From Acidobacteriota bacterium (GTDB taxonomy: Bacteria > Acidobacteriota > Blastocatellia > Pyrinomonadales > Pyrinomonadaceae): a stretch of DNA of 64,000 nucleotides. Position 1 is the first letter of the stretch, and each line of letters begins with the position of its first letter. Below are positions 51,801-61,151 of this stretch, one piece after another. The notes below the pieces were generated by a model. The model did not search any database. It was given only the letters and a program-made list of their open reading frames with translations, and was not told the DNA's origin. The translations under genes and the position numbers were made by a program. Location of the stretch: the NCBI GenBank assembly GCA_019639235.1, contig JAHBSG010000020.1, positions 1-64,000 on the forward strand, given 5' to 3'.

Positions 51801-52859
51801 ATGAAACGCCAAACATTAAGTTTTTCGCTCCTTTTTGTTGCAGTCGCGATGCTCTTTTCCTCCTGCGCTCTCCGCAATGAGGCGGCTCGCGAGGGCTGTC
51901 GAGGTAAGATCGGCATCGTCTTCGATATCGGCGGGAAGAACGACCGCTCGTTCAACGCCGCCGCATGGGAGGGCGTTCAGCGGGCCGAACGCGAGCTAGG
52001 TATCTGCCTTTACGACGTTGAGCCGGGTAATCCAACCTCGATCGAGCCGGCAATGCGTTCCTTTGCCGAGAAGGATTTTGACCTCGTCATCGGAGTCGGC
52101 TTTGCCCAGGGACCGATAATGCAGAAAGTGGCGTTCGATTATCCGAACGTGAAGTTCGCGATAGTTGATGGCGTGATCTTTGAAGCTGACGGAAAGACGC
52201 CGCGGAGCAACGTCGCTTCGCTTGTCTTTCGCGAGCACGAGGGCTCCTATCTCGTCGGGATGATTGCGGCGGCCAAGTCGCGAACCGGCGTGCTTGGTTT
52301 TCTCGGCGGCATGGACATTCCGCTTATTCATCGCTTCAACAAAGGCTACGAAGAAGGGGCGAAGGCGGTTAACCCTAATATTCGTGTGGTCACGAACTAC
52401 GTCGGCGTTACTGATCACGCCTGGAACAACCCAGGAAAGGGCCGCGAACTCGCTCTCTCGCAGATCGAGAAGGGAGCGGATGTGATCTTTACGGCGGCGG
52501 GGAATTCGGGGCTCGGGGCATTTGATGCGGTCGAGCAGTTCGGGATGAATGCTGACGGGCAGGCGAACCGCTTCGTCATCGGCGTCGATTCAAACCAAAA
52601 CATGGTCAAGCCGGGATTCGTGCTTACATCGATGGTGAAACGGGTCGATAACGCGGTTTACGATGCGGTCAAGGAAGTCCTTGAGGGCAAGTTTCAGGGC
52701 GGGTTTCATGTGTTCGGGCTCGATAAGGACGGCGTGGCATTCGCCCTTGATGAATTCAACCGTCCGCTTGTCTCGCCGGAGGTTCTCGAACGCGTAGAAG
52801 CGGCCAAGGCAAAAATAATCGCCGGCGACATCAAGGTCACTGATGCGATGGCAAACTAG
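51801..52859 (+). CDS. BMP-family ABC transporter substrate-binding lipoprotein
   Basis: This 352-residue lipoprotein has a lipobox (LFSSC near residue 22). The BMP/Med family core is KIGIVFDIGGKNDRSFNAAA, VIGVGFAQGPIMQKVAFDYP, FLGGMDIPLIHRFNKGYEEG and IGVDSNQNMVKPGFVLTS. Family members bind nucleosides or related ligands for ABC import. The phosphorylase upstream supports nucleosides. The ATG at 51801 follows the pdp stop by 4 bp, and the ABC ATPase ATG follows directly. Confidence 0.92.
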   Translation: MKRQTLSFSLLFVAVAMLFSSCALRNEAAREGCRGKIGIVFDIGGKNDRSFNAAAWEGVQRAERELGICLYDVEPGNPTSIEPAMRSFAEKDFDLVIGVGFAQGPIMQKVAFDYPNVKFAIVDGVIFEADGKTPRSNVASLVFREHEGSYLVGMIAAAKSRTGVLGFLGGMDIPLIHRFNKGYEEGAKAVNPNIRVVTNYVGVTDHAWNNPGKGRELALSQIEKGADVIFTAAGNSGLGAFDAVEQFGMNADGQANRFVIGVDSNQNMVKPGFVLTSMVKRVDNAVYDAVKEVLEGKFQGGFHVFGLDKDGVAFALDEFNRPLVSPEVLERVEAAKAKIIAGDIKVTDAMAN

Positions 52860-54353
52860 ATGCTCGAAGTCACACACATCAAAAAAGCGTTTGGCGATTG
52901 CGTTGCCAATGCGGACGTTTCGTTTTCGGTCAAGAAAGGCACGATCCATGCGATCGTCGGTGAGAACGGTGCGGGCAAATCGACGATCATGAAGATCGTT
53001 TATGGGCTTTACCGGCCCGATGCCGGCGAAGTTCGGTTTGACGGCAAGCCGGTCAATATCCGCACGCCGCACGATGCGATCGCTCTTGGCATCGGGATGG
53101 TGCATCAGCACTTTATGCTGGTCGATACGATGACCGTCGCTGAGAATATCATCCTCGGGGCCGAGACTGGCACGGCGATCTCGCTCGACCTTGATGAGGC
53201 CCGCGAACGCGTCCGAACGCTCTCGGCCGAGCTGAAGCTCAACGTTGATCCCGACGCGGTCATCGAGGACCTCTCGGTCGGCGCACAGCAGCGGGTCGAA
53301 CTTCTCAAGGCGCTTTTCCGCAACGCTAATTTCCTGATACTCGATGAGCCGACCGCCGTGCTGACGCCGCAAGAGGTTGCCGAGTTCTTCGCCATTCTCC
53401 GCCGAATGAAGGAGCAGGGCAAGACCATTGTTATCATCACACACAAGCTCGAGGAAGTGCTGGCGATCTCCGATGAGGTGACCGTAATGCGCGATGGTAC
53501 GGTCGTCGGAACGGTCGAGACAGCAACGACGAACAGTGCCGAGCTCGCCCGGATGATCGTCGGCCGCGATGTGCTTCTCCGAGTTGAAAAAGGCGAGGCG
53601 AAGCCCGCCGACATTGTGCTCGATGTTTCCGGGCTTCGAATCGAGCGAAAGCACGGGCCGCCGGTCGAGGATGTGACCTTCAGTGTCCGTAGCGGCGAGA
53701 TCGTCGGCATCGCGGGAGTTGAGGGTAATGGGCAGACTGAGCTCATCGAATGCCTTGCCGGGCTTATCCGCCCCAACTCGGGCTCTGTCAAATTCTCCGG
53801 CCGCGATATCACCAACGCCTCGGCCCGCGAGGTGAAAGAACTCGGTATCGGCCATATTCCCGAGGATCGCCTGAAACGCGGGCTTCTCAAAAACTCAGAC
53901 CTTGCGGAAAACTCAATTCTCGGCACACACTACAAGCCGCCGATCGCCGCATCCGCCGGTATGATCGATTCCGCAGCGGTCGCATCTCGCGTCGGAGGCA
54001 TCATCGAGCGTTTCGATGTTCGCCCTGCGGATGCGAGCCTTGCCGCACGCTCGCTTTCGGGCGGTAACCAGCAAAAGCTGATCATTGGCCGCGAATTCGA
54101 ACTCGAGCCGAAACTGCTGCTTGTTTCCCAGCCGACCCGCGGCGTTGATATTGGAGCGATCGAGTTCATCCACCGCAAGCTCGTCGAGCTGCGCGACCGC
54201 GGTGCGGCTGTGCTGCTGGTCTCTGCGGAGCTCGAGGAGGTGACGGCACTTGCTGACCGACTTCTCGTCATTCGTGATGGAAAGATCGTCGGCGAGGTCG
54301 ATCCGCGAGTCGCTTCGGTCGAGGAGATCGGCCTGCTGATGACCGGCGGTTGA
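52860..54353 (+). CDS. ABC transporter ATP-binding protein, RbsA-like double domain
   Basis: This 497-residue protein has two nucleotide-binding domains. The first has Walker [10 protein letters not shown] near 34-42, signature [11 protein letters not shown] and [10 protein letters not shown]. The second has GVEGNGQTE in place of Walker A, signature [10 protein letters not shown] and [10 protein letters not shown], where the D of Walker B is degraded (VSQP). This is the usual sugar/nucleoside importer form. Its start abuts the binding-protein stop. No permease genes follow. The next gene is convergent with no gap, so the two permeases must be elsewhere or the system is incomplete. Confidence 0.92.
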   Translation: MLEVTHIKKAFGDCVANADVSFSVKKGTIHAIVGENGAGKSTIMKIVYGLYRPDAGEVRFDGKPVNIRTPHDAIALGIGMVHQHFMLVDTMTVAENIILGAETGTAISLDLDEARERVRTLSAELKLNVDPDAVIEDLSVGAQQRVELLKALFRNANFLILDEPTAVLTPQEVAEFFAILRRMKEQGKTIVIITHKLEEVLAISDEVTVMRDGTVVGTVETATTNSAELARMIVGRDVLLRVEKGEAKPADIVLDVSGLRIERKHGPPVEDVTFSVRSGEIVGIAGVEGNGQTELIECLAGLIRPNSGSVKFSGRDITNASAREVKELGIGHIPEDRLKRGLLKNSDLAENSILGTHYKPPIAASAGMIDSAAVASRVGGIIERFDVRPADASLAARSLSGGNQQKLIIGREFELEPKLLLVSQPTRGVDIGAIEFIHRKLVELRDRGAAVLLVSAELEEVTALADRLLVIRDGKIVGEVDPRVASVEEIGLLMTGG

Positions 54354-55544
54354 TCACGCACGCTCGACCACCTGCTTGATATTCGCAACGGCTCGCTCAA
54401 GATTTTCGAGCGAGGTCGCGTAGGAGATGCGGAGGAAGCCATCGGCCCCGAAGCCTGCCCCGTCGGTTACGACCGTGTGAGCATCCTTCAGAAGCGACTC
54501 GGCAAATTTCTCAGACGACGCCCATTTCTTCCCGACTAACGCCCTTACATCCACGAACGCGTAGAACGCGCCCTCTGGCACCGAGACCTTAAAACCCGGT
54601 ATCTCGTTCAAAGCCGGTATAAGATACGCCCGCCGCCTTTCATATTCCGCAAGCATCGTCTCGACCGCAGTCCGCGAACGCTCGGCATCATCGAGGGCCT
54701 TGCCGCAGGCGTATTGAACGAACGACGTCGGATGCGTGGCCGAGTGGCTCTGCAGCTTGACCATCGCCCGCGTCCACTCCGGGCTTGCGATGGTGTACCC
54801 GCTCCGCCAACCGGTCATCGCGTAGGTCTTCGAAAAACTTCCCGCGACGCAAACGTGCTTCCTCGCTTCGGCATCGAGCGAAGCGAGCGAGTAGGCCTCG
54901 GCCGGCGGATATACGAAGAGCAAGTAGCACTCATCGGTCAGGACGTAAACGCCGCGTTCGGCACAGACCTCGACGATCCGCCGCATCTCGTCCGGCGGGA
55001 TGACGCGGCCGGTCGGGTTGTTTGGCGAATTGATTATCAGCAGCTTCGAACGTATCGAGATGGCGTCGCGGACCTGGTCGGCCGTCAGGATAAAGTCGGT
55101 CTCTTCCGTATCGATGAAGACGTTGCGGGCTCGGCAGAAAGTGCCGATCTCCGGGAACGTCACCCAATAGGGCCGCGGGATTAGCAGTTCGTCGCCCGGG
55201 TTGAGGATGCAGGCCGCGGCGTTAAAGAGGGCCTGCTTGCCGCCGCATGCGGCTGCGATCTCGGCCGGGTTGATGCTCGCACCGAACCGCCTTGCATAAA
55301 AACCGGCGACCGCTTCGCGGAAGCTCGCCAGCCCCGCACTCGCCGTATATTTCGTCATGCCCTTGCCGAGGGCTTCGATGGCGTAGTCCTTGATGAACTG
55401 CGGCGTGTCGAAATCGGGCTCGCCGACCGTTAGGTCGATGACATCGACGCCCTTTGCGCGGAGTTCGGCGGCGGCCTGTGCGGCCTTGAGCGTCGAGGAA
55501 GCCTGCATCCGGGCGACATTTTCGGAGACGGGGAAACCTGCCAT
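54354..55544 (-). CDS. aspC: pyridoxal-phosphate aminotransferase (aspartate type)
   Basis: This 396-residue class I/II aminotransferase is probably aspartate aminotransferase of the Ib kind. It begins VSENVARMQASSTLKAAQAA, has DLTVGEPDFDTP, the PLP-linked Lys in GSFSKTYAMTGWRSGY near 240, SPNNPTGRV, and the final RISYATSLENLERAV. The ATG at 55544 was chosen. The frame extends much farther upstream, but that part encodes only repeat-derived low-complexity peptide. Its stop abuts the ABC ATPase stop. Confidence 0.93.
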   Translation of the reverse strand: MAGFPVSENVARMQASSTLKAAQAAAELRAKGVDVIDLTVGEPDFDTPQFIKDYAIEALGKGMTKYTASAGLASFREAVAGFYARRFGASINPAEIAAACGGKQALFNAAACILNPGDELLIPRPYWVTFPEIGTFCRARNVFIDTEETDFILTADQVRDAISIRSKLLIINSPNNPTGRVIPPDEMRRIVEVCAERGVYVLTDECYLLFVYPPAEAYSLASLDAEARKHVCVAGSFSKTYAMTGWRSGYTIASPEWTRAMVKLQSHSATHPTSFVQYACGKALDDAERSRTAVETMLAEYERRRAYLIPALNEIPGFKVSVPEGAFYAFVDVRALVGKKWASSEKFAESLLKDAHTVVTDGAGFGADGFLRISYATSLENLERAVANIKQVVERA

Positions 55545-56683
55545 TCGGCTATTTTGCCACAACCCGCCGTGCTTAGGTAATTTCGATCCTAAGTTTGCCC
55601 ACCGGCGATGCCGCCGCACTGTTTCATTTTCTAAATGGGCCATATGCTCCTGAAACGGGTGAAACGAATGAATGACATGAAACACCTGAAATCTGTGAAA
55701 CGCGTGAAACGTGTGAAATGCTTCTGCGTTTTGAGTCTCGGCTTTCGAGAATTCCAAAGATCGCATTGAATGAAAAGCCCTTGCTGACGCGCGGGTCTCC
55801 GACACTACATTCCGCATTTCTTTGTGTTCCGTCTTTTTTCGGGCATCGCGCGTTCGCGGAAACGCCGGAAACATCGGAAACATCGCGAACATCGGAAACA
55901 CCGCGAACACCGCGAACATCTGGAACGATTGGATCGAATGGGACAGATGGAACGCGCGGCCGGAATTGGTTCTCTGTCTTTGGCATTCTCTCGCATTGTC
56001 AATTGTTAAATGGATCATCGTTAATTGGTTAAAAATGGTCTTTGGTCTTCGATCTGTGCATTTCACACTACCCATTTCGCACTCCGTTCAATTAATAATT
56101 ACTAATTTCTAATTACTAATTGACCTGAATGAAGGACTTTGGTCTTCATTCCCACGGCTCACTACTCACGCCTTACCGGCCTCGGCGATCCGGGCGGCCT
56201 TCGCGTTTAATGACCAAATTCCCGCGAAGCCACAAAGGCCCCGCAGAGTTTCTGCTCCAAGAACTATTGACGATTTACAATTCACGATTCACTAACCTCC
56301 CGCTTTCCATTCTCTTAAGCCTGCGATCGAAAGTGAACGGCGATCCTTGAGATATGGAAGATATGGAAGGCTTGGAAGTTTTGGATAGTTGCGAGAGTTT
56401 CGAAAGTTGCGGAGTTTGGAATTGGAGAGATTCAAGCTCGTATTAATGACGGCCGCCCATTTTCGGACTGCGGCCGGACGACCTTTGGCCAAATCAGTGT
56501 GCTTCTGCCGGTCTGTTTTGCTCGTTCTCGTGCAGCGAAATGAAAGATGCGCATTTTCCTGCAGTCCCTACGCGTAGTGGTGTATGGAGTAAAGAGAACC
56601 AGTCTTTTTTCGAGTGAATTACCAGATCGGGCCGATTCGCACCTTGACCCCGATCGATAGTGATACGGCTGAGGATCAACAAT
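55545..56683. repeat. 1.1-kb noncoding spacer with period-9 arrays and REP-like copy
   Basis: No gene is supported here. 55655-55720 holds degenerate GTGAAACGN tandem units. 55855-55930 holds a (GGAAACATC/GCGAACAC)n array with 9-bp period. 55777-55796 is a diverged REP-like 20-mer with T for the final C. 56070-56120 is AT-rich TTACTAATT-type repeat. 56345-56420 holds ATATGGAAG/TTGGAAGTT units. Frames across it encode only cyclic MFxMFP or RCSRC peptides. A promoter for the large gene downstream could be in its last 100 bases but is not clear. Confidence 0.75.
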
Positions 56684-59600
56684 ATGAAGCACTTGACAGT
56701 AAGAGGAATTGCGACGATCTTCGTCGCGCTAGTATGCCTTGGTACCGGCGCTGCCACCGGGCAGACTGCCGCCGACGGATTCAAACCGACGGCAAACGGA
56801 TCGATCTTCAAGATTCAAAACGCACATGGGCGTTGGACCTACATAATCGGCACATTTTCGACCGTTGACGGTATAGCGCGCAGCCGCATGGCCCGATTTA
56901 CGAACGGGGGCATTCTCGATTCGAGTTATAATCCAGCACCCAACTCAAGTGTTCAGGACTTCGCCCCGCTTGGCGATGATATTGTTGCCGTCGGCAGCTT
57001 CACAAACATCGGCGGCCTTGCATCGAATGGGCTTGCGCGTTTGAACATTTCCGGGAATAACACCGGGACCTTGAACACGACCTTTGATATTGCTCCTGCG
57101 GCCGTTGCCATTCAGCCGGACGGGAAGATACTCGTCGGCGGGGCGTTTAACCTGGTCAATGGCACCTCTGTCGCGAAACTTGTTCGCCTTAACTCGGACG
57201 GCTCGATAGACAACTCGTTCTCGGCCGCGATCGATAACACCGTTTGGGGGATCACCGTCGATCCGGACGGGAAGGTCCTGATCAACGGCCAATTCACGAA
57301 TGTAAGCGGACAGTCGCGTCCAAATTTTGCCCGGCTGAACTCGAACGGCAGCCTTGACGCCGGTTTCATGTCCGGTGCCGCGCTTGCTGGGGGCAATGAC
57401 CATACGTTTCACGCCGCGATACAGCATGACCGGAAGATAGTCGTGGTGGGGCGGTTCACTCGTTTCGGGGATTTCAATACGCCTCGGAACCGAATCGTCA
57501 GGCTAATGCCGAACGGCGATGTTGACGGCACTTTTTCCGCGAATCTCGACAGCTATGCTACAGAGGTTCGAATCCAGCCGGACATGAAGATCCTGGTTTC
57601 CGGGTACTTCACATTGGCAAACGGGGTTACCCGCGGTGGTTTGGCGAGGCTCAATTCTGATGGCTCGCTTGATCAAACCTTTGCCGGTAATACCGGCACC
57701 GCAGGTGCGGCCGGGGTCGGAGTCGGAACGATCGATCTGCTTCACAATGGATGTGTCCTCATCGCCGGCACTTTCACTCAATTCAACGGAACCACGGGAT
57801 TTACCGGCATTGGAATGATCTATCCGGACGGGACAATCGATGGCGATACCAATCCGGGATTCACCGGCGGCCCCGCCGCTACGCTAGTTTCGATTCCGGG
57901 CGGCAAAACGCTCGCTGGCGGCAGTTTCACGAACGTTGGCGGGCTTGCCCGCCGGGGCATGGTGCGGCTTAACTGGAACGGCTCGGTCGATACGGCATTC
58001 GGCGATCCGAACCTGACCGGCTGGGTCTATTCGATCGGTGTGCAGAGCGACGGAAAATACGTTGCCGGGGGTGACTTCACATCCGCGGCCGGCGGGTCTC
58101 GGGCAAAGCTGGCCCGGATCAATCCGAATGGAACGATCGACAACACGTTCGCACCAACTTTCAATACCAATGCATGGATCAGCGATCTCGCAATTCAGAA
58201 TGACGGCAAGATCATTATCGCGGGCTCGTTCACGAGTGTTAACGGTACGGCAAAGTCGAACATCGCACGCCTGAACTCGAACGGTACGCTCGATACCAGC
58301 TTCACGGGGGCGGCCGACCAGGCCGTGCTGCGAATTGCCATTACGGGCGATGGAAAGGTCCTTATCGGCGGGTATTTCGCAAATGTAAATGGGGCGGCGA
58401 AGGTCGGCATCGCCCGGCTTAATTCGACCGGAACTACCGACACCGCCTTTTCGACGACCCTTGGCGGGACCATCGAGCCCTATGTAGATAATTTCGTCAT
58501 TGATAGGTTTGGCCGGATCCTCATCGCGGGTGCTTTCACTACGGTAAACGGGGCCGCGAGAACTTACATCAATCGCCTGAACGCGGACGGCACCAATGAC
58601 GGAACCTTCACGCCGCCAACACTTGACAGCTCAGTACGGGCACTATCGGTCGACCTCAATCAACGCATCTTCATCGCAGGCAGATGGACGACCATCAATG
58701 GCGTTGCGCGGCCCGGCGTGGCCGAACTCGGGCTTAACGGATCTTTCGCGCGGACGCTGGTCGCCTCAGGCGCGAACGACGTTCTTTCGATGACCCACCG
58801 CCCGGACGGCAAGATCCTCTTCGGTGGTTACTTCACGACGGTCAGCGGGCTCTCGCGTAACCAGTTCGCCGCAGTAAGAACCGGCTACGGATCACTGAGC
58901 TACATGCAGGCCGGCCCAACCTCGATGACCTGGCGGCGGGGAAGCGCCGAGGTCGAACTCAATCGTGTGATCTTCGAACGATCGGCCGATGGAGTGAATT
59001 GGACCTATCTCGGCGAGGGAACCCGTACTCTGTACAGTGAATGGTCGCTGAATATTCCGAATGCCGATCAAACGAGCTATATACGGGCACGAGGGTTTCA
59101 CGGTGATTTCTCAAATTCCCGTTCGATGTATGAACAAATGGCGTTCGTTGTGAAGCCACCGGTTGGCAAGGCACCGTTCGATCTCGACGGCGACGGCAGG
59201 ACTGACATCTCGGTCTTCAGGCCGGGGCCGGGCGAATGGTGGTATCTACGGTCGAGCGATGGCGGGAATCGGGCATTCCAGTTCGGCACCGGAACGGACA
59301 CGGCGGTTCCGGCGGACTTTACAGGTGACGGCAAGACCGATATAGCTTTTTGGCGGCCGGCGGCCGGTGAGTGGTACATCTTGAGAAGTGAGGACTCGAC
59401 GTTCTATGCCTTCCCGTTCGGTTCGAATGGAGATATTCCCGCACCAGCCGATTACGATGGCGACGGCAAGGCCGATACCGCGGTCTTCAGGCCTTCGACC
59501 TCGACGTGGTTCGTGCGTCGGTCAACAGACAATGCGGCTGTTGTAACGCCCTTCGGCGTCGCGGGTGACAAGCCGGTTCCGGCCGACTACGACGGCGACG

Positions 59601-60001
59601 GCAAGGCCGACGTGGCGGTATTCAGGCCGGGAGCAGGACAATGGTGGTACTTGCGAAGCTCGGACGGCTCGAACCGTGCGTTCGCCTTTGGCTCGGCGAC
59701 CGACCTGACCGTTCCGGGCGACTACACGGGCGACGGCAAGGCGGACGTCGCATATTTCCGGCCATCGACCGGCGAGTGGTACGTTCTGCGGTCAGAAGAC
59801 TCGAGCTTCTATGCTTTCCCGTGGGGAGCAAACGGCGACCTTCCGGCACCGGGCGATTACGACGGCGACGGGAAGATCGATGCGGCGGTCTTTAGGCCGT
59901 CGAACTCGAACTGGTTTGCCTTAAGGTCAACCGCCGGGCCGCTCATTCTGCAATTCGGCATCAACGGCGACCGCCCGCTGCCGAATGCGTTTGTCAGATA
60001 G
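56684..60001 (+). CDS. large secreted Delta-60 repeat / FG-GAP protein
   Basis: This protein of about 1105 residues has a signal peptide (IATIFVALVCLGTGAATGQ). About 13 Delta-60-type repeats (G.I.V.G.FT.vnG..r..laRLN.DGsiD.sF) span roughly residues 40-700 with 50-55 residue spacing. A bridging beta domain follows, then from about 840 to the end seven FG-GAP blades with DYDGDGKAD loops. The latter are very similar to those of the protein at 5851-6942. The ATG at 56684 is the natural start. It is likely a surface or extracellular protein. The ligand is unknown. Confidence 0.88.
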   Translation: MKHLTVRGIATIFVALVCLGTGAATGQTAADGFKPTANGSIFKIQNAHGRWTYIIGTFSTVDGIARSRMARFTNGGILDSSYNPAPNSSVQDFAPLGDDIVAVGSFTNIGGLASNGLARLNISGNNTGTLNTTFDIAPAAVAIQPDGKILVGGAFNLVNGTSVAKLVRLNSDGSIDNSFSAAIDNTVWGITVDPDGKVLINGQFTNVSGQSRPNFARLNSNGSLDAGFMSGAALAGGNDHTFHAAIQHDRKIVVVGRFTRFGDFNTPRNRIVRLMPNGDVDGTFSANLDSYATEVRIQPDMKILVSGYFTLANGVTRGGLARLNSDGSLDQTFAGNTGTAGAAGVGVGTIDLLHNGCVLIAGTFTQFNGTTGFTGIGMIYPDGTIDGDTNPGFTGGPAATLVSIPGGKTLAGGSFTNVGGLARRGMVRLNWNGSVDTAFGDPNLTGWVYSIGVQSDGKYVAGGDFTSAAGGSRAKLARINPNGTIDNTFAPTFNTNAWISDLAIQNDGKIIIAGSFTSVNGTAKSNIARLNSNGTLDTSFTGAADQAVLRIAITGDGKVLIGGYFANVNGAAKVGIARLNSTGTTDTAFSTTLGGTIEPYVDNFVIDRFGRILIAGAFTTVNGAARTYINRLNADGTNDGTFTPPTLDSSVRALSVDLNQRIFIAGRWTTINGVARPGVAELGLNGSFARTLVASGANDVLSMTHRPDGKILFGGYFTTVSGLSRNQFAAVRTGYGSLSYMQAGPTSMTWRRGSAEVELNRVIFERSADGVNWTYLGEGTRTLYSEWSLNIPNADQTSYIRARGFHGDFSNSRSMYEQMAFVVKPPVGKAPFDLDGDGRTDISVFRPGPGEWWYLRSSDGGNRAFQFGTGTDTAVPADFTGDGKTDIAFWRPAAGEWYILRSEDSTFYAFPFGSNGDIPAPADYDGDGKADTAVFRPSTSTWFVRRSTDNAAVVTPFGVAGDKPVPADYDGDGKADVAVFRPGAGQWWYLRSSDGSNRAFAFGSATDLTVPGDYTGDGKADVAYFRPSTGEWYVLRSEDSSFYAFPWGANGDLPAPGDYDGDGKIDAAVFRPSNSNWFALRSTAGPLILQFGINGDRPLPNAFVR

Positions 60002-60042
60002 AAGCTAGAAGCTAGAAGCTAGAAGCAAGAAGTCAGAAGCCG
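60002..60042. repeat. tandem AGAAGCT microsatellite after stop codon
   Basis: Imperfect repeats of 7 bp (AGAAGCT) begin right after the stop of the Delta-60/FG-GAP gene and run into the terminator stem. Confidence 0.8.
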
Positions 60043-60079
60043 GAGACGTAGGGTGACCGCGTCTCCGGTTTTCCTTTTT
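60040..60079 (+). terminator. rho-independent terminator after Delta-60/FG-GAP gene
   Basis: CCGGAGACG (60040-60048) pairs perfectly with CGTCTCCGG (60060-60068), followed by TTTTCCTTTTT. Confidence 0.9.
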
Positions 60080-60293
60080 GGCACGTAATGACAAAAACAG
60101 AGCCGAACACAGAAAGCACAGAGGGAAGACACAGAACGGGCAACGGCGGAAATCGGGTCGGCGACCAGGAGGAGAAAGGCGAAGCGAAAAAGTGAACTTT
60201 CGGGTTCTTCTTTTCCGGTTTTGTGGTTGAGCCGATCGTTGTTAGATTGGTCACGAAAAATAACCACGGAAAAAGAAAAGAAGAAAATGAGGG

Positions 60294-60428
60294 ATCTCAG
60301 ATTCATCCTTCATCCTTCATCCTTTAAGAGGCCCCCTCCCAACAGGTCGGGTTTCTGCCTGTGTGGTTGACGGGCGGGTGAAATTCAAGTCGGATGAACC
60401 GCCCTTACTTACGTGCGGGCCTTTGCAC
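60294..60428. repeat. 135-bp long direct repeat, right copy
   Basis: Same orientation and about 96% identical to 13-147. It is followed by another REP-like 20-mer at 60452-60471 and half-units. Together with 60080-60293 (ACACAGAG-rich, no gene seen) it fills most of the 600-bp gap before coaD. Confidence 0.85.
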
Positions 60429-60471
60429 TCGTCATTCATCATTCGAAGAACGCCCTTACTGACGTGTGGGC
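60401..60471. repeat. REP-like elements, two copies
   Basis: Copies of the GCCCTTACTGACG-type 20-mer lie at 60401-60420 (core TTACG) and 60452-60471 (GTGTGGGC end). The orientation is the same as in the left cluster. Confidence 0.7.
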
Positions 60472-60539
60472 TACTGACACTCGCGGGCTTCTGCAATGGC
60501 TGCGGGCTGAAGGCAGGATCGGGAATTTCGAATTCCGCC

Positions 60540-60600
60540 TGCTGACTACTGAATACCGACCACTGACTACCGACTACTGACTACTGACTACCGGCTACTT
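60540..60600. repeat. tandem CTGACTAC repeats next to coaD stop
   Basis: A run of TGACTACTGACTACC-like units about 7 bp in period lies just 3' of the coaD stop codon. It has no coding character. Confidence 0.7.
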
Positions 60601-60601
60601 A

Positions 60602-61102
60602 CTACTTAGATTCTTGGCCGAGTTTTTGGCGGATGCGGCGTTCGACGGATTCGGGGATGAGGCCTTCGACGCGGCCGCCGAGCTCGACGACCTGTTTCAT
60701 CAGGGTCGAAGAGACATAAGAATACTCTTCGCCGGCCATCAGGAAAACGGTCTCGATCTCGGGCTCGAGCTTGCGGTTCATCAGGGCCATCCGGAGTTCA
60801 TATTCATAGTCGCTAACGGCCCGGATGCCGCGGACGATCGCCGTTGCCTGCATCTCGCGGGCGAAGTGAGCCGTAAGGCCGGAGAAGCTCGCGACGCGGA
60901 TCTCACAGCCATTGCCGCCGAGCGTCGGGACGATCTCGCGAATCATCTCGCAGCGTTCCTCGACCGTAAACATCGGGTTTTTGTCGGGATTATTGAGCAC
61001 CGAAATGACGATCTCGTCAAAAAGCGGGACGCTCCGCCGGATGATGTCGAGGTGGCCATTGGTCAGCGGGTCAAATGAACCCGGAAAGATCGCTCGTCGC
61101 AT
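60602..61102 (-). CDS. coaD: phosphopantetheine adenylyltransferase
   Basis: This 166-residue CoaD adenylylates phosphopantetheine in coenzyme A synthesis. The nucleotidyltransferase motif GSFDPLTNGHLDII (residues about 8-21) and the ISVLNNPDKNPMFTVEER region are typical. VRGIRAVSDYEYELRMALMN and YSYVSSTLMKQVVELGG near the C terminus complete the pattern. Length is normal. It lies downstream of the TPR lipoprotein gene on the same strand. The 49-bp gap holds a TTTCGC/GCGAAA inverted repeat. Confidence 0.97.
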   Translation of the reverse strand: MRRAIFPGSFDPLTNGHLDIIRRSVPLFDEIVISVLNNPDKNPMFTVEERCEMIREIVPTLGGNGCEIRVASFSGLTAHFAREMQATAIVRGIRAVSDYEYELRMALMNRKLEPEIETVFLMAGEEYSYVSSTLMKQVVELGGRVEGLIPESVERRIRQKLGQESK

Positions 61103-61151
61103 TTAAGCCTGCATTTTACGCACTTTCGCTGCGAAAGCGAAACCACCGCTT

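Noticed and set aside
55855..55930. possible CRISPR array
   Set aside because: The period is 9 bp with no unique spacers, and no cas genes are in the window. It is a tandem microsatellite.
55545..56075. 177-residue N-terminal extension of the aminotransferase
   Set aside because: It encodes only cyclic repeat-derived peptides (MFAVF, FHAFH). The enzyme's normal start is at 55544.
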